From Adineta steineri (taxonomy: Eukaryota > Rotifera > Eurotatoria > Adinetida > Adinetidae), in NCBI GenBank assembly GCA_905250115.1, contig CAJNOI010000003.1:132663-196662 (forward strand): a DNA stretch of 64,000 bases, in the 5' to 3' direction. Below, piece after piece: positions 23,952-36,821 of the stretch. The notes below the pieces were generated by a model. It ran no database searches and was not told the origin of the DNA. It saw nothing but the letters and a program-made list of their open reading frames with translations. Position 1 is the stretch's first letter; every line of letters begins with the position of its first letter. A program made the translations under genes and the position numbers.

Positions 23952-26044
23952 ATTATTTATCTAAAATAAAATCTTACACAATACAATTAATAGTAAAATA
24001 TCATGATTTGAATAATAGTGATCTTTTCTTTAATAATAAAATACTACAAAATAAATAAAATACAAATTTACGAATTTAATTTTCTATTATAAATATTTTT
24101 GTCTCTATAGTGAACTAAAAAAAAAAGATTTTTGAAATTTCTCAATGATAATTAATTTCATAGTTTGACATAAGAGATGAATAGTAACTTTTTGAAAAAC
24201 TGATTGTTATATTTTATCTTATCTGTATTGTATTTATAAATGTCAACAATATATTAATCTGAAAGAATCTATTTTTTACCCGAAAATATATTGAAGTTAT
24301 TTTATTTAATTTAAAAAAAATCTAGTTTATTCTCCTTTTTCATTATCGTCAAAAGGTTAAGGAAAATGCATTTAAAACAACATTCTATTAATAGGTTTTT
24401 GTTTAATATTTTTTAATAATATTGAAAAGGAAAATGTTTGTTTGTTGTATTTTATTCTCTAAGCAACTTTCATATTGTGAAATCCACTTATGTAACAAGA
24501 AAGATTGTTTTTTTTATATCCTATTTATTTAAGAGAGGGTAATCATTTCCCATTCAATAACTAATATTTGATTGAACTTCTACATGTTAATCGATATTTT
24601 TCAAAAAAGAGACTCGAGGAAATATTTTTTTTCTCTATTTAATTAGTTATAAAATGTTCACATATGATTAAAAATCAATAAATATTATTGGAAGTGTATG
24701 TATTTCATATATTTTTTTAAATTTGATTTAACAGATTTATTTCTTCAAAATAAATTATATTTCTAAACATCTGCATATTATTACTTATAAAATAAAATAA
24801 AAAAATATGATGAAACGGATATTATTTTTGATGTATTTGATTTTCAGTGATTAAAATAATAATTTGCATCAAACTCATTTCGTAGTTTTAATTTATAATC
24901 AATTCTATTTAAAGATTTTGATAGAAATTTGTATTTTAATTAATAAAAATGAATTACATCAAAAATGTCATTTGTTTTATAATACTACTGGTATTATTAT
25001 CTGATTCGTGAAGACTAATAATTATTTTAACTAAATAAAATATAATCTAGGAATAACATAAATTCCTTTAAATAAATATTTAACATTAAGAGTAAGAAAA
25101 AAAAGAAGTGGAGATCTATATTTATATATTATCTCGAAGTAATGATGATCGAAATATCGCAGTATTTAATAGTTTCACTGTTACTTAATGTCATTAAAAT
25201 GATTAATCGTTTTATCGTAGTTATGAAAAGCTTACCTCTTTCAAGATTCTTTTGAACAAAATGGAAGAAAAATATAATAAATATATTTTCTCTACAACAT
25301 ATTATTACGTTGGTGACGATTCTGTTTTCTTCTCTTATACTATGCTTGGTTTATCACTTGTAAAAACAGAAAAAAAGACGAAGGAAGATAGAAATACAAC
25401 ATTTAGGAAATACGGATCTAAAATCAAAGAATATCACTCAACAACGAATTCATAATCTATTATATTAGATCGACATTCAGATTAAAAATATATAATCATA
25501 GAAAGATTTAGATGAATTATCAATTGTTACATTTTTCTGTGTATAATTATCTGAGAAATAATGAATAGAAATATCATTCGTAGAAAATACATGATCATAG
25601 TGTCCAAGTATCAACGAAAATAAACAAGTATTATTCATAGATATAATTATATAGTTTCAATGCATTGTTTTTCTCAAAAAGTTTATTTTAGATTTTCATT
25701 TGTAAAAACCCTTTGCAGTTAATAGAAACAGTTGATTATTCAAACAGAACATTGTCGTTATCAACAGGAGGAAAAAAAACTCTATGTGTTATTATAGAAA
25801 CTATACACAACTAAATGTATTCTGGCCTCCAATTACGAATTTTTTTTAAATATAAGATCTTTTAATACGCTGATTCTACTTGAAAATTCAATTATGTTGA
25901 CTCCATCACTCGAAATTCTTTTATTAATAGAGTTAACAGAAATAGTTAGACCCCAAGAAGCACACTTAATTTACTTCTTCGTGTAAGAATATGTTAGGTG
26001 GTCAGGGCTGTCGCGAAGTGTTAAAGATTGGAAGGGAGGGGGGA

Positions 26045-26240
26045 TCGAAAAATTTTTCAGAAACTTCTGTAAACTATCGAAATTTTAAAAAAAATTAGAG
26101 ATTTATTGAAAACTTTTGAAGACTTTTGTGAGTTTTTAATGATCTTTCAAAAACTTTTGCAAAATTTCTATAAATTATTGGAATTTTTTCGGAAGACTTC
26201 AGGAAATTTTCAAAGACTTTCTTAAAAACTTGCCCAAAAT
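26045..26240. repeat. Degenerate AAACTTTTG-type tandem array
   Basis: The motif GAAAACTTTTG / AAAAACTTTTGCAAAATTT and diverged versions (GAAACTTCTG, GAAGACTTTTG, GGAAATTTTCAAAGAC) recur every 20-40 bases across this stretch. Unit length is irregular, suggesting an old simple-satellite remnant abutting the foldback on its right. Confidence 0.4.
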
Positions 26241-26264
26241 TTTTCTTCATCAATAAACATGCTT

Positions 26265-26729
26265 GAAAATGAAAAGATGGAATAAAACAAGTTCTACAAT
26301 ATGAGTTTCGAAATATATTTCAGAAAAAATCAAAAATCAACCATCCAGTTTTTAGAATTGTAAAAAGAAAATAATAGACTGAGAACGGTCTGAGTACGCA
26401 ATTCATTTGTAAAATAATCTGAAATGCATTCTCATATTACTCTTAGAGGTCAGACATATTGTCTTTACAGTGAAAAGAAGAGTTTCGAATTTAGCTGCGA
26501 ATTCAAAATTCTTTTTCAATCATTTGAATGCGTACAAAACCTATAAAAAATTTTATGAACTCTTGAGAAATGTTTCATCGATTCTATAAGAAATTTGAGT
26601 ACTCAGACCATTCTCAGTCTATTATTTTCTTTTTGCAATTTTAAAAACTAAACGATTGATTTTTATTTTTTCCGAATCATACATCGAAACTCATTTTGTA
26701 GAGCTTGTTTTATTCCATCTTTTTATTTC
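26265..26729. mobile_element. Foldback element, about 130-bp arms
   Basis: The left arm at about 26265-26397 is the imperfect inverse complement of about 26599-26729. Matching blocks include AAGATGGAATAAAACAAG / CTTGTTTTATTCCATCTT and AAAATAATAGACTGAGAA / TTCTCAGTCTATTATTTT. About 200 bp separate the arms. No open frame is present, so it is probably a MITE or foldback element. A target-site duplication could not be defined. Confidence 0.65.
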
Positions 26730-28033
26730 AGAGACAGATTTAGTATTCAAAATTATTTTAATAAAGTAATTCACAAGAATTTGGAAATAGCATAAACTTT
26801 ATTCGTATAATAAAGTCATCGATAAATGTGTATAAGTAATTCTAATACTGATAAAAATCAAATATCAAGATATCATCATCCAACTTCTTTTGTTCTTCTA
26901 CATGTCACTTCTTAATGGTTTTTATTCGATACATTAACGTTGAATCATATGATTGATAGTATAATATAGTAGTTTACCTTTTATGTCGTTTAATATATGA
27001 TGTTTATCATGAACATGATGTAGTTCAGATAAAACTAAGCGTTTATTTTAATATAATAATAAATATATGTAAGAACATTAAAATAAATTTTATATATACA
27101 ATTGGATGATGATCTTTTAGATTACGTTCTATAGATTGAATGATATTTCTAGATAATTGTTTTATCTTTATACTTAGACACGCATTTTATCATTAAATTA
27201 AAACATCAATATTTATACTTTGCAAATTATCGAGAGGACACCAATCTTATTAACGTATCATTTTTCAATAGAAAGTTTTTTTTCTGAAAACCAAATTTTT
27301 TAATACTCTGAATAGATTTCTTTTTACCATGACTCATTTTTATGAATAGTCTCGGTCTATGTAAACAAAACCATCTGCTTTAATGAGTCACATAATTTCT
27401 CTATTACCTGTCTAATTATATGATATTGTACTATTAGCAAAAAAAAAACATTTTCTCTTTTCATTCATTCGTTATTACATGAAAAAAACAAAATAGCGTT
27501 AACTATCGATCAATCATCAAACAAGTTTCGTTTATACATATAGCTTGCAATATTTGAATTTCTTCTCGACAATAAAATATAACCTTTTCTTCGTTACTTT
27601 TTTTTCCTATCTACCTTACTATTCGATCATTCTCCTTTTTTTCTTTTCTCCGATTGAGTCGATAGATATATGATGAAGTAGTAGCCTCTTTTTTTTCGTC
27701 TTCTATGTTTTTTTTACTATTTTCGTTTTTTATGATCAATGCCATGAGTAAATATTTAACTTAGACGAGGAAGATGAAAACTGTTGATTACTTAACTGAC
27801 TCACAGAAGAATAGAAATGTACTTGATAGTTTTTATTCGCTTTTAAAGAGAATAACATTGACATCAAGAACAATCAGTATGAAGGTATAATATACGTAAT
27901 ACAAACAAACTAAAATTATAAGGACGATCATTTGAGTAATCTGTTGATAACAAAAAGATAAAGAAGAAATGTTTATAGCAAGTTTTTACTTTCTCTTTAT
28001 TTAGATAGCTGATTATTCAAAATTATCATTTAA

Positions 28034-29319
28034 ATGGAAGCTGTTCAATCCAAGTTTGCTGGAATGTCAAATCATCTAGGAATATTTAAAGGTTGGTTAT
28101 ATTCTACTTATAAAAAATATTTAATGTAATAACATAATTATAGATTTACGATTGTTGTTTGATGTTTATGTAAATATCTATGTGTGTATAATAGTACAAA
28201 GTATTCTTATGTTTGAGTAAAACAGAAAGGTTAGGATTATGAGTCATGTAAGGATGAAACTAATAATAGAATCATGTTTACCTTGAATTTTACCTTATCA
28301 GTAAGGATTGACAAAATACAATTGGCGATATGAGATGTTAATATCATGTTTTGTTATTTTAGTTCGTTCGTTGGTGTTTATCTAATGTAGTACAAATTAA
28401 TTATTGAGGATTTTCACAAAAACAGATTGAAATATGTCTTTTCTTCGACATAGGAAGAATCTATAATATAATTTCTTGCAAAAGAAAAGAATGCAAAGAT
28501 CTATTTTTATTAATCATATGAAACTAGAAGTTCAAAAATAACTGTCTTATTTAATTTTAGAACCTCGTGGGTTAATTCGTGTCTTTCAAGTTATATTCGC
28601 CATACTTGCTATTGCAACAGCATGTAATGGTCGTTCTTCAGTGGCACTTAACGTTGGCGGTGTAACAAATGCAGTAACAACAACTTGGTCATATCCTTAT
28701 AAATTAGCGAACACTGCAGTAATAAGAACATCTGACCGCGCTGTTTTAAGTTCAATATCTACCGGAAATGATCCAGAATCAGCTGCTGAATTCTTTGTAT
28801 TTACTGGCAGTACATCATTGATATTATCACTTGCATTTATATTTCTTTATGTTTTTATGCATGAGCAATATATTAATAAAGATCTTTATCCTGTTATTGA
28901 TTTTACTATAACAATGATATGGACTATTTTTTGGATTGCTGGAAGTTCAGCATGGGCACAAGCTGTAACGAGTATTCGTACACAGACTGCCTGGGAAAAT
29001 ATTCGACAACGTTCTGGTCTTTGTCAAACAACACCATGTTCATATTCAGTTTGTAAGTTATTAATACTCTTTTAATTTTAAATATTATTATACATATTTT
29101 ATTTTAGCTGGTAATTATGCAAATATAATTGTATCAGTTATTTTCGGTTATTTAAATTTCATACTATGGGCTGGTAGTACTTGGTTTATTTTTAAAGAAA
29201 CAAGATTTTTCAAAGGTCGTACTTTACCACAACAACCACAACCTCAACCACATACATATTCCGATATGGGTTCACCAACTATGCCACAACCATCATATAT
29301 TCGATCACCAGGTCAATAA
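28034..29319 (+). CDS. Synaptophysin-family (MARVEL) vesicle membrane protein
   Basis: Three exons: 28034-28091, 28561-29052, 29108-29319; 253 residues, all junctions phase 1. Four transmembrane segments are visible: RVFQVIFAILAIATACNG, SLILSLAFIFLYVFM, DFTITMIWTIFWIAGSSAW, and VSVIFGYLNFILWAGSTWF followed by FKET. The AEFFVFTG, SSAWAQ and GYLNFILWAG...WFIFKET signatures are those of the synaptophysin/synaptoporin/pantophysin group, cholesterol-binding proteins of small secretory vesicles. The two intralumenal loops carry few cysteines. The cytoplasmic tail is Pro/Gln-rich (LPQQPQPQPHTYSDMG, PTMPQPSYIRSPGQ), resembling the Pro/Tyr-rich tail of synaptophysin. The start in the first exon (MEAVQSKFAGMSNHLGIFK) gives a short cytoplasmic N-terminus, as expected. 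Confidence 0.88.
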
Positions 29320-31585
29320 ATTAAATTTAAAAACAAACAAACAATCTCTTTTTCTTTCTTCCATTTTAATCGAAATTTCATCTATTTATTAAACATGTTT
29401 AGATTAAACTATCTTTCTTTTTTTACTCCTTAACTTACATCTGTGATTCTTTTATTATAAGTTATTTTGTAAATTATAAAAATTTTTAATATAATATAAT
29501 CGTGCAAAATGTAGATGCTTGATAATAAAAATCTTTTTAATCACGAACTTTTATTTAACATGTTACTTTTCTTTCTTATTCTTGCAAATAAAACTTGTTT
29601 TTTTATGCTAAATAAATTTGATGATAATAAAAAACGATTTTAATACATGAATGCATTTCTATAACAAATAATTGAATAATTATTTATAGAAGAAATTGTC
29701 TCAATGTATTTTATAGAGATGAATAAACAACGTTCAAAATAGTAATGTGTATTTACAACAGAATAGGACAGGTAGTTAGACATTCTTGGAAAGAAAAACT
29801 GGTATAAAAAAAACGGTATTTTTTGATTTATGAAAACTTCATTCATTTCATTATTAACATAGTTCTCTTTCTCGTAGAGAAGAGTCCAGTAAACATAAAT
29901 TATCTGATTTCTTGTCTGTCCCGCAGGGTCAAAAAAACATCGGAAACTTGTTTTCAATTGTTTTTTCAGTAAATTTGAAGAGGATGCATTTCTACGAGAA
30001 AGAGCTAAGCGAGTCCTCGGACGACCGTTACTTGTATACATATGGAAAGTATTGTCTATTCTAATTTATGATAAACGAAAATTCGGATTGTAGGATATCC
30101 ATAAGTTCCATTGACAATTAGATGTAAGTGAATCTATGAATATCATATCAGAAGAGATGATACTTAGATCAAATATTTTTGATCAGCGTGTATCGCGCAA
30201 GTTAATGTATAATAAATTATATTTTCTAGCATTTTGATGATGGAAAAATATGAAATAATAATAATCATAACTAAGTATACTTTTTCATATTCAATTATAA
30301 TTATATTTCTAATATTTAAACGGTTAAAAGTAAAAAATTTGTAAAGTATTTTACTTTATATTTACCATCATCTAAACTGAATCGCTAATCAAGAATGTGA
30401 AAAATACATCGTATTGTTTTCTGTATTTATGAAGATTGAAGTACGAAGTACTTACTAAACCTATGATTGATACCTACACAGTATCGAGTCAGTATAGTAT
30501 CTCCAAGAGTCTTTCTTTGTCGATTGCAATACGTCATTTATATTAAATATCAATCATTAACATTAGAATGCGAAGGAAGCACAGCATGTAACATATAGAA
30601 AAACAACAGCTAGTAATATTGCATTTTTAAAAACATTTCATTTATGTTTATATGAATGTAGTATGTCAGTGATAATCAGACAGATGAAGTGAAGAGCATA
30701 ACAATATAATAAATAATATATTTTTCATGAAAAAAACTTGATTATTATAGGACAAGTAAAGATATTGTCAACAAGCCTTCTAGACATAAACTAATAATGA
30801 TCCGAATATATAAAGTATTGATTTTATAATCTAGTGAATAATAAAAGAAGTATTATGTGACAATGAAAATTCTAAAGCACTTCAAATTTAATTATAACAC
30901 ACCTATCTATTTCTCTTTTATTGACATAACAGTGACGTACAACGATGTTAATATTAACTTTGCATATTTTATTTCGATTGTAGCTCCTTATTTAATATTA
31001 GAAACACTAGATGGAGCAAGTTATATTTTCTTAGTATTTTGACATATCTAACATACAAGCATATGTTTTTATCAAAACAATATATATTCAATCATTCTAT
31101 GGGCGTACTCGTCTCTATATACGTGTAAATACGTATGACGTCATCAAAATATGAATCAAATCTAAATATAATAAGTTTTTTTTCTGGTACTTATTCACAA
31201 AACTTTTCTTTGATGAAACCAATATTATTCATACAAATAATATATTTTTAAAGTATAAATTCAATAAAACTTGTTTCAATCAAATACAGTAATTTTTTTC
31301 TTATAATAGAATTTTCTAATTGGAAAAAAACATTGATCTTATAAACACAAGCAATTTATGATAAATATTTTCATATCGTATATTCTCGCTCTCAAATATT
31401 TCTATGTTTATAAGAAATGATTGAATCGTAGAATATGCGTAGGATCATATCAGATGTCGCTTTAAAATAGATAATAATTGGTGCTTCTATTCTACTTGAT
31501 TTTACCATTAGTCAACGAATCTGTTTCTTTTAATAATCAAAAAATCAAATCACAAATACATATATCGATCTCAATAATCATAACC
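29320..31585. other. Intergenic, carries dispersed-repeat copy B
   Basis: AT-rich spacer after the synaptophysin-family gene. Apart from the repeat at 29911-30035 nothing coding or structured was recognised. Confidence 0.5.
29911..30035. repeat. Dispersed repeat, copy B
   Basis: Matches 593-640 plus 733-831 (copy A) without its middle part. It shares GGTCAAAAAAACATCG, GAGGATGCATTT, ACGAGAAAGAGCTAAGCG and AGTCCTCGGACGA. Both copies keep a minus-strand frame reading RPRTRLALSR-NASS, so a coding ancestor is possible. Confidence 0.6.
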
Positions 31586-32598
31586 ATGACAGATCATAAT
31601 GTAAGTTTATTATATATAGAATAATTATTTTATTTATTTTTTTTTGTATAAAGCTTGATCAAATAACTCATGGTCTTAAATCAGTTCAATTAGATGATGA
31701 AGATGCATCAAAATATTTTATTAATTATATAAGTGATGATTTAGATGCTCTCGGTGATGATGATAATAATAATAATGATAATAATAATAATGAACATGAT
31801 CAAATAGATGATACAAATGATGATATTGATATATCATCATTACCTAGTAGTCTTATTATCACTCCAGTTCCTCAAGAATTATTTACTAATCAACAAATGA
31901 AAGTAAGACACAATTCCTTCTCTTTAGCTAATTATGTATTATTTATCTTTAAAAAAGGATGAATTTGAACAATTATTTCGTGTTTATGATTCTCAAATAA
32001 CTATACTTTATTTAAAATTTTTTCAACGTGTACGAATAACATTTACATCATCACATAATGCATTACAAGCTCGATTACATCTTCATGAGCATCTATTCTA
32101 TGGTACAAGAATAAAAACATATTTTGCCTGTGTAAATAATTTATTTTATTATTATATATATATAAAAAAACAGAATTTTTCTATTTATTTATTAAAGCCG
32201 ATTATTTTTCGTGGATCAAATCCTGGTACATATTTATGTCCACCTGAACCTGAAAAACTATTTCTTATATCTCCACCAGCTAGTCCACCAGTTGGCTGGG
32301 AACAAAAAGTTGAAGATCCACCTATTGTTGATCTCAACTTACTTGCTGCTATTGCACAATTAGAACCAAGTAAATCATTTTAGATTTTATTAATATAAAT
32401 CAATCTTGTATTATAGATCAATCTCATGAATTACACTCACGTGAATATGGTTCGAATGCTCCATCGATTGTTATTCATACATGCGATGATTATATTAATA
32501 CGGATGAAAGAAGCAAGGCTCTTCGCGAAAAATTAATTAAACCAACACTTGTGCAAACTAGACGACCACCTAGTCATCATAGCGATGAACAAAATTAG
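31586..32598 (+). CDS. RCAN: Calcipressin / regulator of calcineurin (RCAN)
   Basis: Five exons: 31586-31600, 31654-31902, 31958-32131, 32198-32369, 32417-32598; 263 residues. The N-terminal part is acidic and Asn-rich (GDDDNNNNDNNNNEHDQ). An RRM-like fold follows (QITILYLKFFQRVRITFTSS, then LHEHLFYGTRIKTYFAC). The family hallmark FLISPPASPPVGWEQ, the SPxxSP-type calcineurin-inhibiting motif, is intact. So are PSIVIHTCDDY and the C-terminal PTLVQTRRPP. RCAN proteins bind and modulate the Ca/calmodulin-dependent phosphatase calcineurin in the cytosol. Intron 32132-32197 has no stop in frame, so an open frame reads through it; splicing restores the conserved continuity. Confidence 0.92.
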
Positions 32599-32839
32599 GA
32601 TCAAACGAAAAAGTTTTATTCATTTTTATAATCTATCTTATCTCAAATAAATAACCGTGTATATATATATGAACAAAAGCTTTTTTCTTTCATATTCGCA
32701 ATAAATATATTGACAGCTACTTTCGAATTTATATTAATAATCTGGTTTGTTTCGATAAGGTGAGGTTATTTATTACCGATTAATTAATATAAGAACTTTA
32801 CTATTTTTATTTTTTAATCTTAACCGCTTTACCTAATTT

Positions 32840-33665
32840 GATAGCGAGTTCAATTGAAGTTAAGTCTCCATTTTCATATTGATTAACTAATTGAAATAGT
32901 TTTTCGTTGTTTAACGTACAATGGAGTCTTTTCTGGTTTATAATGTTGGTATTCATGTTTATTCTTTAACTGACGAACAAATTCATGAATGTGAGGATGA
33001 CGAAGAAAGATAGTTGACATTCGATAATTGTATGCTCCCACTGTATTGTTTCTATGTGGAAGTTTTTTCTGGAACATTATCATAAACATTCCAGAGTTCA
33101 ATTTAATATCTAGACGACTGCTGACAAACATAATTACCAACCGTATATAATCATTAAATAGCTGTGTTGATGGAGTTTCAGGAATATAATTATTTATTAT
33201 GCCTGTCCATAGACCTGCTGAAAACCACTGTTTCGATTTTTGAATGTCTTTTTTCGTCAGGAAATAAGTTTATTAAGTTCTAGGACTCGTATTTTTTTCC
33301 CTAAATTTTGTGAATAATGGAAGAAACTGGCATTAATTTTAATATTTAGAAATAATAAAATAGTGCTATTAATACTGTTCAATTAAAAATCACACATTAG
33401 AGTTTCTGGAAAATACTTAATGTTGAGAGTAGATAATCCAATGAATAAAAGATCTTTTACTACCTTCTCGTATGTTAATGAATCTTGTCTAGATGCTAAA
33501 TAATAGAAATAAGGAGTTAGAAGCCCATTAAAAGATCTAAAATCATATAAATCTGAGCAACTAACACGGGTCATGTTTGAAAAGTCTCATCTGCGTACCA
33601 CCTTGAGCAAGTAGCCAAAACTGTACTACTTCAATTTAAATCAAATATCAAAATTCGTTCACCAC
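32840..33665 (-). pseudogene. Decayed MULE-type (FLYWCH-associated) transposase relic
   Basis: Minus-strand fragments in shifting frames follow the order of a MULE transposase domain. First comes ILIFDLN...VLATCSRWYADETFQ (family form: LIFAT...WFADGTFK). Next are SRQDSLTYEKVVKDLLF and IKYFPETLMCDFE (family form: ETYEKLF...PETIMTDFE), then NASFFHYSQNLGKKIR (family form: GCxFHFxQxIxRKI), and finally HPHIHEFVRQLKNKHEYQHY. Several stops and frame changes separate the blocks, so the gene is dead. A possible FLYWCH-like zinc-finger remnant lies near 33880-33990. Terminal inverted repeats were not located. Confidence 0.62.
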
Positions 33666-35166
33666 GTTTTGTTAAACTTTATTCACTAGTAAGATAAAAT
33701 CATCTGAAGTTTTTGATAACGTTGGATAGTTTGGAATCGATTACTATAGAGAGATGAATCAATTGAGCAAAGAGAAAGAAAAGAAAATCTGCTCGATACT
33801 CAATGATTTCTCATTTGTGTAGCTACTGCTTCTTCACTATTTATTTGGTTTCTTCAATAATAATTTTACTTGATAATGAAGCTGTGTTATGTTCCCTGTG
33901 TCCACCTGGCTTATGACGAATACATGTATTATCAAATGACAAACTTAATGTGCTTCTGCATGTTCTACTTCTACATCTTCATTCAACTGAGCTTTCATTA
34001 ACGCGTTTTATTGCATATTGATGATTCAAATAATTTAACATTTGATATAATACATAGGATTTTGACTGAAATCGAAAAATATAGGAATTTTTTGTAATTT
34101 AATCATCGTGTTACATGCAGTACTGTCTAGATTGGAGACTGACGAGTTATAAATCTCTGGAAATTTTATAAAATCTATTACTCGCCTCCCTTCTCCATTT
34201 TTCGGACCTTGAGATACCTCTGATTATGTAATATGACTGAAGAAGACAAATTAAGAAAACAAATTCTAACTTGAACATATCGAATGGTTACGATTGAAGA
34301 TGTATGTTCGTCCGTTGCTGGAAATCTTAGATTAGTTCTAAATATTATGATTGACAAGAAGATGTCTAAAAATTTTATAATTAAATTTTATATAACATAA
34401 AACATCTTAAGAAAAAATGCTTCAGAATCCTAAATTAATTCATTGAAGTATCACACCTCGAACAATGAACAAAATTTCTTTTTACGTCTGTCTATACTTT
34501 TTAATGGAAATACTGACAATGTATCATGCCAATTTTTGCACATGGGAATTCCGATGAGAAACTATTCGAAAATGATCCTAGAAGTCTTTTCTAACTTGTT
34601 AACAACATGAAAAATTACAATATTTTTCCAACTGCAAAAAAGGTTTTCTCAATTTCCTTCGTCTTTAGAATAGAAATACTATTCGATAAGCTAGTTTGAC
34701 ATGCAACTTCTATCCTAATGTAAGCACTGAAGTTGTCCTCATGCTGTATATAAAACACTTTCTCGGTATCTTTTAATCTCTATATGATTTTGTAAAATCC
34801 ATAAAATTGAACAAACTGCATTTTATACAGTATTCTAACAGTAAATAGGTTTAAGTTTTCAATTGTAATACAATCATATTTCAGAAAAGCTTGATATATT
34901 AAATATACGATACGTTGTATCTTTTTTAATTTCAAGTAACATAAAAGCACGATTTATCTAATATCATTATTAACTCCTTGTGCTATATTTAATAAACATC
35001 ATTATTCAAAAAAAAACAAATCTTCGTTTATGCAACATTTTCAATTATTTTATATTTTTATCATAAGAAATTTCATCAATTGAAAAGTGATCATATATTT
35101 TATCAAGAAAAAAACTACTATTGTCACATCGAATAACATTACGTGTTTAAGAGAAAAGTATTTAAT
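33666..35166. other. Intergenic, possible further transposon remnants
   Basis: No intact coding sequence. Minus-strand text near 33880-33990 (STLSLSFDNTCIRHKPGG) faintly recalls a FLYWCH zinc finger upstream of the transposase relic. The rest is AT-rich and unrecognised. Confidence 0.4.
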
Positions 35167-36821
35167 TTAATCTGTGACATCAGTTTTAATAAATGGATTA
35201 TAATACGTTAAATAAGCTTGATGTATTTTTGATAATGAATCTAATTTAACGATATCATTTGGATATGTTCGAATTTCATTTTTAATTTTAATTCGGCATA
35301 AAACTTTTAAAGTAAGTGTTTGCATACGTATATCACTTAATCTACTTTTCATTTGTGCCATATGTGTAAATGAATTTTGTTTTTCTATTAAAATTTGTTG
35401 TTCAGATTCATTTAATAAAGAAAAATTTTCTGAGTTCAATGGATTATCAAGATGAGCATTCGAACGAAATATTAATCTATCTAATGATATTTCACCATTT
35501 TCAATCATTGATATTAAATAACAATCAAGACGTTGTTGAATTTTTTGTTGTGTTAAACTTGTATTTGGTTGTTCACATGCTCGTAAAACATCATAAAATA
35601 AAAATATACACCATGTTAATGAACGCATAGATGGATCAAATATATCTCTAAGACGATATTTAAATAAAAATTCTTTACATGCTATAATATTAAATAATTT
35701 ATATTGTTTTGTTGAAAGTAAATTTGGTTCACGCATACCATAACGTGTTAATTTACCTTCTTTACGTGATAATAATAAATGTAAACGACGCATTCGTGAT
35801 AAACTTGCTTGTTCATATGTTGATAAATATGCTAGATCAAGTGGTGTACTACCTAAATTATTTCGAATATTTAAACATGAATCAGGTGAATTATTAATGA
35901 TAAATTCAAAAACTGCATCGGTTACTGATGATTGGCATGCAGTATGAAGACATGTTTGACCATTATTATCTTGTGAATCAAATCGTGCACCATTTTTGAT
36001 TAAGACATTAAGCATTGGAATAGAATAATTTTTAGTTATAAATAATGAAAGTGGTGTTTGATTATTATATTTTAGTAAACGTTCATTTATATCAAAACCA
36101 TATTTGCACATTAATTCTAATTCTTCGATATGAATTGGTTCATAAAAATGAAGATCTAATATAAAATACAAATTTAAATATACTGAAATCATTTTTCTAA
36201 TTTTGATTCTATGAATTTACTATTTATTAGTTTAATGAATATGCCTGCAGCTCTATTGTAAGAAATAAATTTAATGGAATTTCCGTTCAAAATATGATAA
36301 TAGAACTGAAATTATTGTTACAATATTATGTATCATAAATGAAGAATCTAGTCTTGGCTGACGTTTTAAATCCTTTTGCTCACGAAATAATCGGCAATCT
36401 TATTCTCTTCTTCTTATTTCAAAACATTTTTTTCAAATAAATTAAAATACTTACCAATTGTTGCTCCCATCTCTACCAGTTTTTCAAGTATATCTTGTGT
36501 TCGTGAACATACACTAATATGTATATGTTTGCCAGTTATTAATATATATTCTGGTTTTAAATTTCGATTGAAACGACTGTGTAATTGTCGATAATCACCT
36601 GTTCTTAAACATCGAACAAGTAAATCATCTAAACCAGGATAAAGTTCATCAATATTTCGTGCATTAATTGATTTTCCAACAATACGAAATTTACGTAATT
36701 GAGCAAATATTTGATCAGGTAGAGATGGTACATGTTCTAATGGTTTAAGTGTTCGACTATAATTTGATGGTACAGATTGTTTGCTTCGATTAGATGATAC
36801 AGAAATACTTTCACGAGACAT
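35167..36821 (-). CDS. Ankyrin-repeat protein with SOCS-box-like C-terminus
   Basis: Two exons (-): 36455-36821 and 35167-36155; 451 residues. The N-terminal 60 residues are Ser-rich and probably disordered. Ankyrin units follow: YNNQTPLSLFITKNYSIPML and NVLIKNGARFDSQDNNGQTC (continuing LHTACQSSVTDAVFEFI), then RNNLGSTPLDLAYL. A helical region leads to the end, where LTLKVLCRIKIKNEIR and IVKLDSLSKIHQAYLTYY match the SOCS-box pattern (LCRxxIR ... LPLP...YL.Y), although the LPLP is degenerate. By analogy with ASB proteins it may be a substrate adaptor of a Cullin-5/Elongin ubiquitin ligase; the target is unknown. An in-frame ATG at 36854 would add 11 hydrophobic residues. I prefer 36821 because MSRESISVSS starts a typical polar N-terminus. 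Confidence 0.75.

Larger units (their letters stand above)
23952..28033. other. Intergenic region with a foldback element
   Basis: About 4 kb without supported exons. It holds a degenerate AAACTTTTG-type direct repeat stretch (about 26045-26240) and a large inverted repeat (26265-26729), listed separately. Remaining DNA is very AT-rich. The polycystin-like gene starts toward the left and the synaptophysin-family gene toward the right, so both promoters should lie here. Confidence 0.5.

Noticed and set aside
25252-25455. 67-codon plus-strand frame in the 24-28 kb spacer
   Set aside because: No signal peptide, domain or splice support; composition matches background.
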